Source: Vibrio chagasii
Lineage (GTDB): Bacteria > Pseudomonadota > Gammaproteobacteria > Enterobacterales > Vibrionaceae
Assembly: GCF_024347355.1 (NCBI RefSeq)
Contig: NZ_AP025466.1
Coordinates: forward strand, 992,001-1,056,000
Direction of reading: 5' to 3'
Length of the DNA stretch: 64,000 nucleotides
This document shows positions 54,961 to 63,975 of this stretch, in pieces. How positions within the stretch are numbered: the stretch's first letter is position 1; each line of letters opens with the position of its first letter. Under the pieces are notes generated by a model. That model was not told the DNA's origin and searched no databases. It was given only the letters and a program-made list of their open reading frames with translations. The position numbers and the translations under genes were made by a program.

Positions 54961-54983
54961 ACGCCCAATCAGTGATTGGGCGT
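54961..54983. terminator. Bidirectional terminator after dsbD
   Basis: An 11-base perfect stem (ACGCCCAATCA and TGATTGGGCGT) flanked by AAAAA on the left and TTTTTA on the right. It serves dsbD (plus) and the convergent phosphotransferase (minus). Confidence 0.92.
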
Positions 54984-55011
54984 TTTTATTTGGTCTGCTG
55001 ACTGAAGAAGC

Positions 55012-56130
55012 TTACTTAGACATTTCCAACTGCTGAACCACCGCTTGAGTCAGCTGTTCAGTATAAGGATTGATCTTCCAATGCTCTGGGCTCCAACCTT
55101 TTACGAAACGTTGGAAATCAGCCCACGCAACATAAAACAGTGGTCGCCATGCGCGTTCGACGTCTTCAAATGAGAGCTGTGGTTGATAGTGTGCAAGCGC
55201 CTCTTTCAAGTGCTGGAAATAAGTATCTAACACCTCATTTTCATACTGTTGGCAATCTCGAGGCCTAATCGCGCTGCTCATGAACAAGGCAACGTCTTTC
55301 ATTGCACAACCGTGACCAACGTATTGAAAATCGACTGCAGCCGCGTTTTCACTTTCAGGCTCAAAACAGAAGTTCGCGAGCTTAGAATCGCCGTGCACTA
55401 AGGTTGGATACGGGCACTCTTTCAATAAACGATCGATACGTTGCGCTTGTTGTTTCAAAGGTAAGTCCGCTAAGGCACTTAGCTCATCAGGACGAGTGTC
55501 TAAATGCCAATAAGTACCGACAGGCCACAATGATGCCGACTGCCCTTGATCAACATTGATGTGCTTTGCGTGAAAGTTAGCCAACCATTTTAAGCAAGCA
55601 TTTCGCTGTTTAACCTCAACAGGCGTATAAGCATGATGCTGCTCGCCTGAGGTTGATTCATCAGAAGCGGCCAGTACATCAAACTGAGAGGTTAATGGGA
55701 AACCGCTATCGGCTAAGTCTTGCATCACGATAAGCCATTCGTTGTCTGCTAATTCACATTGTAAACCCACAGGCACGGGGCAGCGCTCATCCCATTGTTG
55801 AGTGAACGATTGATACCACGCTGTCTCTACTTGATAGGAATACACTTTACGCTGATGAGACAGCTTAGTGTTCCATCCTTTCGGGTGTTCACTTTTATCG
55901 GGCAACGCGACATGTTTAACGATAACGCTGTTGAATCCAGCATCACTACTATCTGTGAAGACTAAGCGTACTAACTCGCCATACCCGCCCCACAAGCGTT
56001 GAATCACGTGAATATCGAACCCTTGATGGCAACCGAGTGACGTGGCTATTTTTTGATAAAGCTCAGGAGGTTGCTGACTGGGATTAACATCGGATTCAAC
56101 AGACTGTTTTGAAGGTATTGATTGAGACAT
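55012..56130 (-). CDS. Phosphotransferase of the aminoglycoside/choline kinase-like fold
   Basis: A 372-residue protein with the kinase-fold catalytic motif LVHGDSKLANFCFE (H-G-D-x-K-x-x-N near residue 232) and the following Mg motif AAVDFQYVGHGCAMKDVALF (D-F-Q). It resembles the DUF1679/ecdysteroid kinase-like group common in Vibrio; the natural substrate is not known and antibiotic resistance should not be assumed. It lies 11 bases after the GNAT gene on the same strand and probably shares its transcript. Confidence 0.82.
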   Translation of the reverse strand: MSQSIPSKQSVESDVNPSQQPPELYQKIATSLGCHQGFDIHVIQRLWGGYGELVRLVFTDSSDAGFNSVIVKHVALPDKSEHPKGWNTKLSHQRKVYSYQVETAWYQSFTQQWDERCPVPVGLQCELADNEWLIVMQDLADSGFPLTSQFDVLAASDESTSGEQHHAYTPVEVKQRNACLKWLANFHAKHINVDQGQSASLWPVGTYWHLDTRPDELSALADLPLKQQAQRIDRLLKECPYPTLVHGDSKLANFCFEPESENAAAVDFQYVGHGCAMKDVALFMSSAIRPRDCQQYENEVLDTYFQHLKEALAHYQPQLSFEDVERAWRPLFYVAWADFQRFVKGWSPEHWKINPYTEQLTQAVVQQLEMSK

Positions 56131-56141
56131 ATAACTCGTTG

Positions 56142-56426
56142 CTACGCTTTATCGGCTAAAAGGTGTGACCATTGTGTCTGTCTTTTCATGTAATGAACAA
56201 CATAACTGCATACTGGGACAATTGTGTAACCCGCACGCTCAATTTCAGGGAGTACCGATTCCATCATCACCTTACCAAAGCCCTTGCCTTGCAGTTCATC
56301 AGGGATTCGAGTGGAAGTGATATGCAGTACCTCGCCATCCTTTTTATACTTAACTACCGCAAACTGATCTGGTTCTAACTCAACCGTGATCTGGTTCGCA
56401 TCTTGATCCCATTTAACTGCCTGCAT
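56142..56426 (-). CDS. Small GNAT-type acetyltransferase (YidJ/CDG4-like)
   Basis: A 94-residue minimal GNAT protein of the GCN5-related N-acetyltransferase group with the acetyl-CoA loop DELQGKGFGKVMMESVL (Q-G-K-G-x-G) near residue 45, and VPVCSYVVHYMKR near the end, as in the small C-Y-V-containing family. ATG 56426 is preferred because AGGAG precedes it; the upstream TTG would place that sequence inside the gene. The substrate is unknown. First gene of a two-gene minus-strand unit. Confidence 0.85.
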   Translation of the reverse strand: MQAVKWDQDANQITVELEPDQFAVVKYKKDGEVLHITSTRIPDELQGKGFGKVMMESVLPEIERAGYTIVPVCSYVVHYMKRQTQWSHLLADKA

Positions 56427-56698
56427 TCTCAACTCCTGCAAATAATGGATACGACAAACAATTAAAGTTTGAAGTATGAATTCCTTGTAATAGACTAACG
56501 CAAGTGCATATAAATAAAACTAAGTACTTACAATCAAAGAAAATATTATTATAGCGTGTGGTTATAAATAAAATTCAAACCAATTAAAAGCACTCTATAA
56601 ATTGCGTTAGTACGCCTACTAAATCTAGCACGTAATAACCCCTTGTTAGCAAGTTATCAATATCTAACAGACGCATGTTGGCACATGGAGAACCTATA

Positions 56699-57445
56699 AT
56701 GAACGCACCACTGAAGAAGCCTTTGGAGCATAATCAGGCACTGCAAGACCCTCGAAATCGAACCGTCACCACCATTAATAGTACCGATGCGCTGGCTATG
56801 ATTGAGCATGGCAGTGAGCTGACGTTAAATGTCTCGACACCTGTTGGTACCAAGTTTCTCGCTACCACCAAATTTATCGGCACTCACAGTGATAACTGTA
56901 TCCTGATTGAGGTGCCGGAGGTCTCTAGTGATGACCTACGCTTTTTCTTTCAGGAAGGCTTTGGGATGACGGCTCGTGCCTACTCTTTGCGAGGCGAAGG
57001 CGCTCTGATCCATTTTAGATCTCAGATTCACCACACCATTGGCGAACCCTTTCCGATCATAGTGCTTTCCACACCAAGTACCATGCAAGTGACGCAACTG
57101 CGTAAAGAAACGCGCTATGAAGTAAACCTCAGTTCTCGTGTGATCTTTGATGATCAACGCATGAACTGCGAGATTCGAGACCTCTCAAAGAGTGGTTGTC
57201 GCTTTGTCACACCACCAACCTCTCGACCAATTCAGGTAGCTGATCGAGTCTCTATCGAAATTACGCCTGAGAACTACAATGGTCCGTTGATTCCGCCACT
57301 ACGAGGGATTGTGTGTAATCTACAAAGATCAACGCACTACGCACGTTATGGTGTCGAGTTTGATGATATCGGTAAGGCCAATGCCAAGAACCTGCTCAGT
57401 AAGCTGAAGTTCGACGGCACCAAACTTCGTTTGCGTAACGCTTAA
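56699..57445 (+). CDS. PilZ-domain c-di-GMP binding protein (YcgR/PlzD type)
   Basis: A 248-residue protein with an N-terminal YcgR-like domain (about residues 25-110) and a C-terminal PilZ domain with the c-di-GMP motifs R-K-E-T-R (near residue 137) and D-L-S-K-S-G-C (near 160). These bind c-di-GMP and adjust motility or matrix outputs. Length and layout are like V. cholerae PlzD. ATG 56699 follows GGAG; an upstream in-frame ATG does not. It has its own terminator. Confidence 0.87.
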   Translation: MNAPLKKPLEHNQALQDPRNRTVTTINSTDALAMIEHGSELTLNVSTPVGTKFLATTKFIGTHSDNCILIEVPEVSSDDLRFFFQEGFGMTARAYSLRGEGALIHFRSQIHHTIGEPFPIIVLSTPSTMQVTQLRKETRYEVNLSSRVIFDDQRMNCEIRDLSKSGCRFVTPPTSRPIQVADRVSIEITPENYNGPLIPPLRGIVCNLQRSTHYARYGVEFDDIGKANAKNLLSKLKFDGTKLRLRNA

Positions 57446-57468
57446 GCGCTGAGATTATAAGAATCAAA

Positions 57469-57499
57469 AAACAGCCATCGATAATATCGATGGCTGTTT
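57469..57499. terminator. Terminator between PilZ and Lon-like genes
   Basis: A 14-base perfect stem (AAACAGCCATCGAT and its complement) around AAT, flanked by A-runs on the left and a short T-run on the right; it can act in both directions for the convergent genes. Confidence 0.9.
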
Positions 57500-57545
57500 C
57501 GTTTAAGGTTAACGGTTATTTAGCTAATCTGCTTAAAGCGTTAAG

Positions 57546-59906
57546 CTATTTACGCAGTGCGTTGAGTTTAGCCTGAGCGATACCAAAGATAGTATCGATT
57601 GGGTAGCTTCCCTCATCACTCGGTTCACCAGCGGCTTTACCCGTGAACAGCTCAATCGCCTCTGTCACATGATCAATCGCCCAGATATTGAACTCGCCCT
57701 TTTCCACCGCTTTAACGATGTCACTGCGCAGCATCAGGTTATGAACATTAGAGCGCGGGATGATAACCCCTTGCTCATTAGAACGACCTTTGATTTCACA
57801 CACATCAAAGAAGCCTTCAATCTTCTCGTTCACCCCACCAATTGGCTGAGACTCACCGAACTGGTTCATAGAGCCAGTAATCGCAATGTCTTGACGGTTT
57901 GGCTGCTTAGAAAATGCAGATACAACGGCACAGAACTCCGCCATACTCGCACTATCGCCATCAACGCCACCATAAGACTGCTCGAAGGTGATGTTAGTCG
58001 TAAGCGGGACTTTAGCCGTCTTACCAAACACAGAAGAGAGATATGCCGACAAGATCATCACCCCTTTCGAGTGAATGCTGCCGCCAAGGTCTACGTTTCT
58101 TTCAATATCAATCACTTCACCGTCACCATAAGCGGTGGTTGCCGTGATTCGGTTTGGCGCACCAAACATGTGATCCGTTGTGCTTAATACCGACAGCGCA
58201 TTGACCTGCCCTACAGCTTTACCATCGACATGAATCAAAGTTGTGCCGTTGGTGAAGGTTTCCATTACGCTGTCTTGCAGTCGTCCAACACGCATCTGTT
58301 GGTTCGATAACGCTTGGTCGACGTGCGATGCACGAATCAGATTCGATTTCGAACCTCTCGCCACATAGTTAGATTCACGAAGCAGATTAGCAATGTGTGC
58401 TGAGTGCAGTGACAACTTACCTTGGTCACCCGCCTGACGAGAACTGTGTTCAATGATGCGAGCAATCGCCTTGCGGTCACAGTGGAGCATATTGTTGTCA
58501 TGGACGATGCTAGAAATGAAGCGCGCATAATGCATTTCAGAATCAGCAGTACGCTTCATCTCATCCTCAAAATCAGCCGTCACACGGAACAGCTCACCAA
58601 ACTCTGCATCATAATGCTGCAGCAGTTGGTATGTGCGGTAATCACCAAACAAGATGATCTTAACGTCCAGAGGAATAGGTTCTGGGTCGAGCGACACCGC
58701 TCCCGTTAACGTCACCTCTTTCTCTAATGAAGTGAAGCTTAACTGACGAGAACGCAGCGCACGCTTCAGGCCTTCCCATACGTAAGGTTGCTCTAGCACT
58801 TTTACCGCGTCCATCAACAGCACGCCACCGTTCGCTCGATGTAAGCTACCTGCACGAATCAATGAGAAGTCAGTAAATACAGTGCCTTTAAAGGTTGCCG
58901 TTTCTACATAACCAAACAAAGAGTGATAGTTCGGATTCTCCTCGACCACTATCGGTAGAGTGTCTTCCTTCTGGCTCACAATCACGTTTACTTTGTAACG
59001 ACGCGGCATTTTCTTATCCAAAGAAGCCGTCGCAACTTCGGCCTGCTCAGTGCTCTCTTCTAAGAAAATATCAGCATTATCGACAATGTCTTTACGCAGT
59101 GCGGTTAGGTACTTTTTAATGTCTGGGTATTGGCTGTAATCCTTCTTCAATTGCTTGATGAAGTGCGTTATCACATCTCGCGCCGTATCATCATTAAGCT
59201 TTTGAATCTTTTCAGTATACGTCTCTTCAAGCTCCGTCAGTTCACGAGAAATGGTTCGCAGCCCAACTTCCAGCGCATCGATGGTTTTATCGAATTGGTC
59301 TTGCTCTTCCGGTGACAACAGGTCAAAGCTCTCTTCGGTATGAAGCTCATCGCCGTTCATCGCCACAAACTGGTAATCACCTTGAGTGGTGATCGTCAGG
59401 TTCACGCCGTTCTTTTTTGCTTCTTGGCTGATCGCTTCTAACGCTGCTTGTTGCTTGGCTGCTAGCTGATTCTTTAATCGATCAGCACGGCTGAAGTACA
59501 TCTCATTGTCGAACGCGAGTGGCATCGCTTTGATGAGTTTGCGCATCAGCTTTTCAATATCTTGCTTTAAGCTACTGCCGACGCCACGCGGAAGTTTCAA
59601 TACCTTAGGTGTACGGATATCCTCGAAATTCGCGATGTAACACCAGTCAAAAAGCTCCTCAACTTCATGAGGGTGTCGGTTGAGATAACGCAAGATCATG
59701 GTGCGCTTACCCAGACCATTGCGTCCTATCGCATAAATGTTGTAACCCTTTTCCTTAATTGACATCGCGAACTCAACGGCTTTTTGCGCACGTTCTTGCC
59801 CGACGATTTCGTCAATTGGAGCCAGTTCTTTGGTCGACTTGCATGGTAACTTTTCGAGTTCTGCTACCTGATACAGTTGTTCTGCATTGAGTCTTTGAAT
59901 CGCCAT
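57546..59906 (-). CDS. Lon-like ATP-dependent protease (AAA_32/LonB-type)
   Basis: A 786-residue protein with an N-terminal AAA+ part (P-loop-like GRNGLGKRT near residue 60) and a C-terminal Lon protease domain with the catalytic Ser in GDSASMAE (about residue 655) and the catalytic Lys in NEKIEG (about 697). It lacks the long N-terminal substrate domain of classical Lon. Family members are common beside Vibrio genomes' housekeeping genes. The RT after GK in the P-loop seems normal for this group. Confidence 0.92.
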   Translation of the reverse strand: MAIQRLNAEQLYQVAELEKLPCKSTKELAPIDEIVGQERAQKAVEFAMSIKEKGYNIYAIGRNGLGKRTMILRYLNRHPHEVEELFDWCYIANFEDIRTPKVLKLPRGVGSSLKQDIEKLMRKLIKAMPLAFDNEMYFSRADRLKNQLAAKQQAALEAISQEAKKNGVNLTITTQGDYQFVAMNGDELHTEESFDLLSPEEQDQFDKTIDALEVGLRTISRELTELEETYTEKIQKLNDDTARDVITHFIKQLKKDYSQYPDIKKYLTALRKDIVDNADIFLEESTEQAEVATASLDKKMPRRYKVNVIVSQKEDTLPIVVEENPNYHSLFGYVETATFKGTVFTDFSLIRAGSLHRANGGVLLMDAVKVLEQPYVWEGLKRALRSRQLSFTSLEKEVTLTGAVSLDPEPIPLDVKIILFGDYRTYQLLQHYDAEFGELFRVTADFEDEMKRTADSEMHYARFISSIVHDNNMLHCDRKAIARIIEHSSRQAGDQGKLSLHSAHIANLLRESNYVARGSKSNLIRASHVDQALSNQQMRVGRLQDSVMETFTNGTTLIHVDGKAVGQVNALSVLSTTDHMFGAPNRITATTAYGDGEVIDIERNVDLGGSIHSKGVMILSAYLSSVFGKTAKVPLTTNITFEQSYGGVDGDSASMAEFCAVVSAFSKQPNRQDIAITGSMNQFGESQPIGGVNEKIEGFFDVCEIKGRSNEQGVIIPRSNVHNLMLRSDIVKAVEKGEFNIWAIDHVTEAIELFTGKAAGEPSDEGSYPIDTIFGIAQAKLNALRK

Positions 59907-60090
59907 CGCCGCCTCCTTAGTCCTTTACTTCTTGGGTGTAGATAAATTCAGTGTAGATGTAATTGCCTATAAATTTAGTGACTTACGCTACATCGCTGTT
60001 CAACCGAACAAATAACACACAATTTAATGCAATTTTACGAATAACAAGCTATTTAATTCACCAAACCTAACATCTGAATGATTTTAATTT

Positions 60091-60109
60091 GCAATTGATA
60101 ATAAATATC
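60091..60109. promoter_or_regulatory. Weak Fur-box-like site upstream of the YejF unit
   Basis: The stretch agrees with the classic 19-base Fur box at 14 positions and with the 7-1-7 core at all but one base in 60096-60110 (TGATAAT-A-AATATCA). It is about 40 bases before the start of the small helical protein gene. The region is AT-rich, so chance is a real possibility. Confidence 0.35.
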
Positions 60110-60147
60110 ATTAACATTTTAAAATATTATAAATCGAGGATGTGGAT

Positions 60148-60642
60148 ATGGAAATTGAACGATGCTGGATGCACTACCTAAAAGCTGAACAGTTAATGGA
60201 GCAAGGTCACTGGCCAGAAGCACAGCGTCTTTATGGTGATGTTCTCAATTCTCTTCCTCACCACATTCAAGATGCGGCATACCAAAGCGATATCAAGCCT
60301 TGCCAATTTGCCTGTCTACTTGCGGGACTCAGAGATGCAAGCGTGGCTCAATCTGAGATTCTCAACCGTTTAGGGCAACACCAACAAGCCTTTGATACAT
60401 TGAATCAGTCTTATGCGTTAATGCAATTTATCTCTCTTGAGAGCACAGAGCTGATTCAACGCACCCACGGGTTACTGGAAAAGCAGAGTGAAGATCTACT
60501 TAACCACTTAATCGCATTTTGTAGCGCGCAACGCAGTTCGCATTGGATGCTCGAACTAGAACAAATTCAACGTGCTCATCACCATTTTGGGCAACTTAAA
60601 ACAACGTCAGAAGTTCAATCTTCACCAAACGTCTTAAATTGA
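60148..60642 (+). CDS. Small helical protein with TPR-like features, unknown function
   Basis: A 164-residue soluble, mostly helical protein. The N-terminal half reads as TPR-like (KAEQLMEQGHWPEAQRLYGD, then LNRLGQHQQAFDTLNQSYAL), suggesting two or three repeats. ATG 60148 is preferred to GTG 60142 because GAGG lies eight bases before it. The gene ends 12 bases before the ABC ATPase gene, so both are likely cotranscribed. I do not recognise a function. Confidence 0.7.
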   Translation: MEIERCWMHYLKAEQLMEQGHWPEAQRLYGDVLNSLPHHIQDAAYQSDIKPCQFACLLAGLRDASVAQSEILNRLGQHQQAFDTLNQSYALMQFISLESTELIQRTHGLLEKQSEDLLNHLIAFCSAQRSSHWMLELEQIQRAHHHFGQLKTTSEVQSSPNVLN

Positions 60643-60654
60643 TAAGGATATATC

Positions 60655-62283
60655 ATGTCGGACCGGGCTCTTCTTAAAGTCAATAACCTCTCCGTTAGCT
60701 TCAAAACCAACGATGGAATCGTTGATGCGGTGAAAAAGGTTAACTTTACCCTTAAATCTAGCGAAACCTTGGCCATTGTTGGGGAATCAGGTTCTGGTAA
60801 ATCTGTCTCTTCTAACGCACTGATGCGTCTACTGCCAGACAACGCCATTATTGATCCGCAGTCTCAAATTGAGTTTGAAGGCGAGTCTGTTCTCGAAAAA
60901 TCAGAGCGTGAAATGCAGTCGATTCGTGGCGACAGAATCGGCATGATCTTTCAAGAGCCGATGACATCTTTGAACCCATACCTGCGCGTCGGTATTCAAG
61001 TGGCAGAAGCCATTATGTGTCATCGTAAAGTGTCGAAGTCTCAAGCCAAACAGCGTGTGATAGAGCTGTTTAATCTTGTGCACTTGCCAATGCCAGAAAA
61101 GTCATACACCAAGTACCCTCACGAATTTTCGGGTGGTCAACTGCAGCGCATCATGATTGCAATGGCACTGATTAATGAACCGGATATTCTGATTGCTGAC
61201 GAACCGACGACAGCACTCGACGTAACGGTTCAAGCTGAAGTGCTTTCTCTTATCAAAGAGATTCAAGGCAAGATGGGAATGGCAATTTTGTTCATCACTC
61301 ATGATTTAGGTGTGGTGAAACACTTCGCCGACCGCGTGCTAGTGATGTGTAAAGGTGAACTCGTAGAAGAAGGGATGACTCAATCTCTGTTCGATAGTCC
61401 TAAACATGACTACACACGAATGCTCATTAACTCGATACCTAAAGGGGCGAAAGATCCGGTAAGCGCCGCAGCGCCAGAGCTTCTGTCTGCTGAAGATATT
61501 CGCGTTAAGTTCTTGGTGAAACCGCACTTCATCAAGTCTAAAAATCAGTACTTTGAAGCAGTGAAAGGCATCTCGTTGAACCTAAAACAAGGTGAAACCC
61601 TCGGTATTGTGGGTGAGTCAGGTTCAGGTAAATCAACTCTTGGACGTGCGTTAATCGGCTTATTGCCAAGCTCAGGTCGTATTGTTTATAAGGGACAAGA
61701 CGTCAGCTTACTCAACGACAAGCAGCGTCATAACCTGAAAAAAGATGTCCAAATGGTATTCCAAGACCCTTATGGTTCTTTATCGCCACGTATGACGGTT
61801 GGGGAGATCATCACCGAAGGCTTAACGGTGCATCAACCTCACTTGTCAAAACAAGAACGTTTAGAAAGAGCTCGTAAAGCACTGATTGAGGTTCGTCTGG
61901 AGCCAAATTCAATCAACCGCTACCCGCATGAGTTCTCTGGCGGACAAAGACAACGTATTGCGATTGCTCGTGCATTGATTCTTGAGCCATCTTTCATTTT
62001 GCTGGATGAACCGACTTCAGCACTCGATCGCTCAGTACAGCTGACCGTGATTGACCTGCTCAAAGACATCCAAACTAAACACAATATTGGCTTCCTGTTC
62101 ATTAGCCATGACCTTTCGGTAGTGAAGGCACTTTCAGATCGTGTACTTGTGATGCAGAAGGGTGAAGTGATGGAAGAAGGCTCAGCTGAAGAGATTTTTA
62201 ATGCGCCGAAAAACGACTACACCAAGAAACTCATCGCAGCGTCATTCGATTTAGAAAATAATTCGGAAAAAAATGCCGCTTAA
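60655..62283 (+). CDS. yejF: Fused double-ATPase ABC transporter subunit (YejF type)
   Basis: A 542-residue protein with two complete nucleotide-binding domains. NBD1: GESGSGKSVSS (near residue 43), EFSGGQLQR and LIADEPTTALD. NBD2: GESGSGKSTLG (near 320), EFSGGQRQR and LLDEPTSALD. Each ends in an oligopeptide-transporter C-terminal extension. This is the layout of YejF, the ATPase of the YejABEF peptide (microcin C type) importer. No permease or binding-protein gene is adjacent in the window: the neighbours are the small helical protein and, beyond the terminator, an unrelated unit. It may serve a transporter encoded elsewhere. Confidence 0.93.
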   Translation: MSDRALLKVNNLSVSFKTNDGIVDAVKKVNFTLKSSETLAIVGESGSGKSVSSNALMRLLPDNAIIDPQSQIEFEGESVLEKSEREMQSIRGDRIGMIFQEPMTSLNPYLRVGIQVAEAIMCHRKVSKSQAKQRVIELFNLVHLPMPEKSYTKYPHEFSGGQLQRIMIAMALINEPDILIADEPTTALDVTVQAEVLSLIKEIQGKMGMAILFITHDLGVVKHFADRVLVMCKGELVEEGMTQSLFDSPKHDYTRMLINSIPKGAKDPVSAAAPELLSAEDIRVKFLVKPHFIKSKNQYFEAVKGISLNLKQGETLGIVGESGSGKSTLGRALIGLLPSSGRIVYKGQDVSLLNDKQRHNLKKDVQMVFQDPYGSLSPRMTVGEIITEGLTVHQPHLSKQERLERARKALIEVRLEPNSINRYPHEFSGGQRQRIAIARALILEPSFILLDEPTSALDRSVQLTVIDLLKDIQTKHNIGFLFISHDLSVVKALSDRVLVMQKGEVMEEGSAEEIFNAPKNDYTKKLIAASFDLENNSEKNAA

Positions 62284-62672
62284 AGGGAACTAATCAAGAT
62301 TAACAGCGTCTTATAAGTACATTCTGAAAAAGCATCTAATGGATTGCACTCTAGAATGGATATAGCAAAACTGGTTTGGCCGCCAAAAGAGAAATGTCGC
62401 ATGGATGCGACATTTTTCGTTTCTGACATATAAAGAAAATCAGTTTAGTGGTTGATAACGATGGTCACGTACATTTACTTGTATTAACAGTCTTTTCAGA
62501 CTTTCAATTGAGTACAACCTCACTCCACCTACTGTAATCAATATCCAACCGAATCGTTAAAGTGGCTTCCTTATTTCAAATAGCGAGCCTTAACTAAAAC
62601 AATCTTTATTGACTAGTCGATCGCATTATACGAACACGAATCCATTATCCAAATGCATGCCCGCAATGGCGT
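62284..62672. other. Spacer after the yejF gene
   Basis: 390 bases without a gene. It contains the terminator listed separately; the rest shows no other structure I can support. Confidence 0.6.
62392..62417 (+). terminator. Terminator of the yejF transcript
   Basis: An 11-base perfect stem (AAATGTCGCAT and its complement) around GG, followed by TTTTT at the right arm end. It is about 110 bases beyond the yejF stop. Confidence 0.85.
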
Positions 62673-63212
62673 TCAACTTACTGAACATTTTCCACTACTC
62701 GACCTTAAATCATTGACGGTACAATTAAAGCTATCATCATTTGAAGTTACTTCCCCCAACAAGAATGACACCATTTTACTCAGCATCATGTCATCAATGG
62801 TGCCATGATGAGTAAATCGAATATGGCCCATTTTATCAATTAGAACCAATCCAGGAGTCCCCCCTAATCCATATTCGCCCATTGTAATAGGTATTGATCC
62901 GCCTGAAGGAGCATCAATTGCGATTGGAAAATCTAGACGGTATTCATGTACAAATGCTTTAAGTGAGTTAAGCTGCATAGCTTCATGGTGTTCGAAAACC
63001 GTATGTAGCCCTATGACCTCTAGCGCTTCATCCTTGAAGAAATGTGCTAACTTGGCAGCTTGTGGCAATCCATGACTTACACAACCAGGACAGAGCATCT
63101 GAAATGTGTGTAAGGCAATGACTTTACCTCTCAACTCACTAAGAAGCAAAGGAGTATCTGTATTTAACCAGCTCGATACTTTGAGCTCTGGGGCCTTTGA
63201 CCATTGATTCAT
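62673..63212 (-). CDS. Peroxiredoxin/TlpA-like redoxin
   Basis: A 179-residue thioredoxin-fold protein. The motif M-L-C-P-G-C near residue 42 lies where peroxiredoxins and TlpA proteins carry active cysteines, followed by HGLPQAAKLAHFF, and the cis-Pro region GLGGTPGLVLIDKMG lies near residue 125. No signal peptide is visible from the ATG at 63212, which follows AGGAGGG; an upstream in-frame start would lie within the preceding gene. Two further Cys near the C-terminus (about 165 and 177) may take part. It is ten bases after the secreted-protein gene, so cotranscribed. Confidence 0.82.
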   Translation of the reverse strand: MNQWSKAPELKVSSWLNTDTPLLLSELRGKVIALHTFQMLCPGCVSHGLPQAAKLAHFFKDEALEVIGLHTVFEHHEAMQLNSLKAFVHEYRLDFPIAIDAPSGGSIPITMGEYGLGGTPGLVLIDKMGHIRFTHHGTIDDMMLSKMVSFLLGEVTSNDDSFNCTVNDLRSSSGKCSVS

Positions 63213-63222
63213 GTTAACCCTC

Positions 63223-63975
63223 CTACTGGTTCGTTTTACCCGGCAGTGATAGATCACCGGATGCAACATCAAAAACATCAACCACACAAAGCAAAGGTGA
63301 ATGTGCACTAGCATTGACTCTCAGACCAGACGTAACTCCGTCAAATTGTGCCAAATTCAGCGCCTCTACATTGTCAAACCGAAAACTTACATTAACCGAA
63401 TTTTCTTTGAAGTTGGGTTTATAATCAGGGCTATCAATCAAAATCGGTAAACCTGGCCAAGTTTTGGGTAAATTAGGCTTGGCTCCTTCAGGAATATTTA
63501 CCACACCAAGTGCACCAACTCCGCACTGCTCATTAGGCTCTAAAACCACCCAGTGACTATGCCAGACATCACCATCATTCGCTTTATTACCATCACCATT
63601 CTCGTCATACAATGGCGTATCATCAAAATCTGGATGAGACGTCACAGCTAGCGCGAGTATTCCTGCATTATCGTCGAAACCAACCAGACTACTGTTGAGA
63701 GTTGTCGGCCAAACGTAAGAGAACACGTTACTACCTGCAAGTTTGCCTGTTGCCGTAGGCTTAACCTCTCCAGCTCGCTCAGAGACTGCCATATGAAAAG
63801 TCGCGATATTCCCTTTCGTCGTGACTTTGGTGTGAATGATGTCAAATGGTGCCAATATGCCAGAACTCACCTGAGAATTAATACCACCTGTGTGATTTGC
63901 GTGTGCGAACACCTGACCAGAGCTTGCCACTACCGATACTGCCAATATAGATAAACCTAGTTTAGAAGTTTTCAT
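63223..63975 (-). CDS. Secreted protein of unknown function
   Basis: A 250-residue protein with a signal peptide (24 residues, ending GQVFAHA) and a soluble domain with an acidic, possibly Ca-binding loop (YDENGDGNKANDGD, near residue 125) and three to four His residues around DVWHSHW. Two Cys (about 154 and 229) may form a disulphide. I do not recognise the family. Its pairing with a redoxin suggests an envelope redox or metal role, but that is only inference. The transcript enters from the right; the promoter would lie beyond 63975. Confidence 0.75.
   Translation of the reverse strand: MKTSKLGLSILAVSVVASSGQVFAHANHTGGINSQVSSGILAPFDIIHTKVTTKGNIATFHMAVSERAGEVKPTATGKLAGSNVFSYVWPTTLNSSLVGFDDNAGILALAVTSHPDFDDTPLYDENGDGNKANDGDVWHSHWVVLEPNEQCGVGALGVVNIPEGAKPNLPKTWPGLPILIDSPDYKPNFKENSVNVSFRFDNVEALNLAQFDGVTSGLRVNASAHSPLLCVVDVFDVASGDLSLPGKTNQ

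Noticed and set aside
55012..56130. Aminoglycoside resistance gene
   Set aside because: The kinase-fold motifs are shared by many housekeeping phosphotransferases; nothing indicates an antibiotic substrate or a mobile context.
57546..59906. Possible defective P-loop in the Lon-like protease (GK followed by R)
   Set aside because: The GK-R-T arrangement appears to be normal for this Lon-related family, so it is not taken as a defect.
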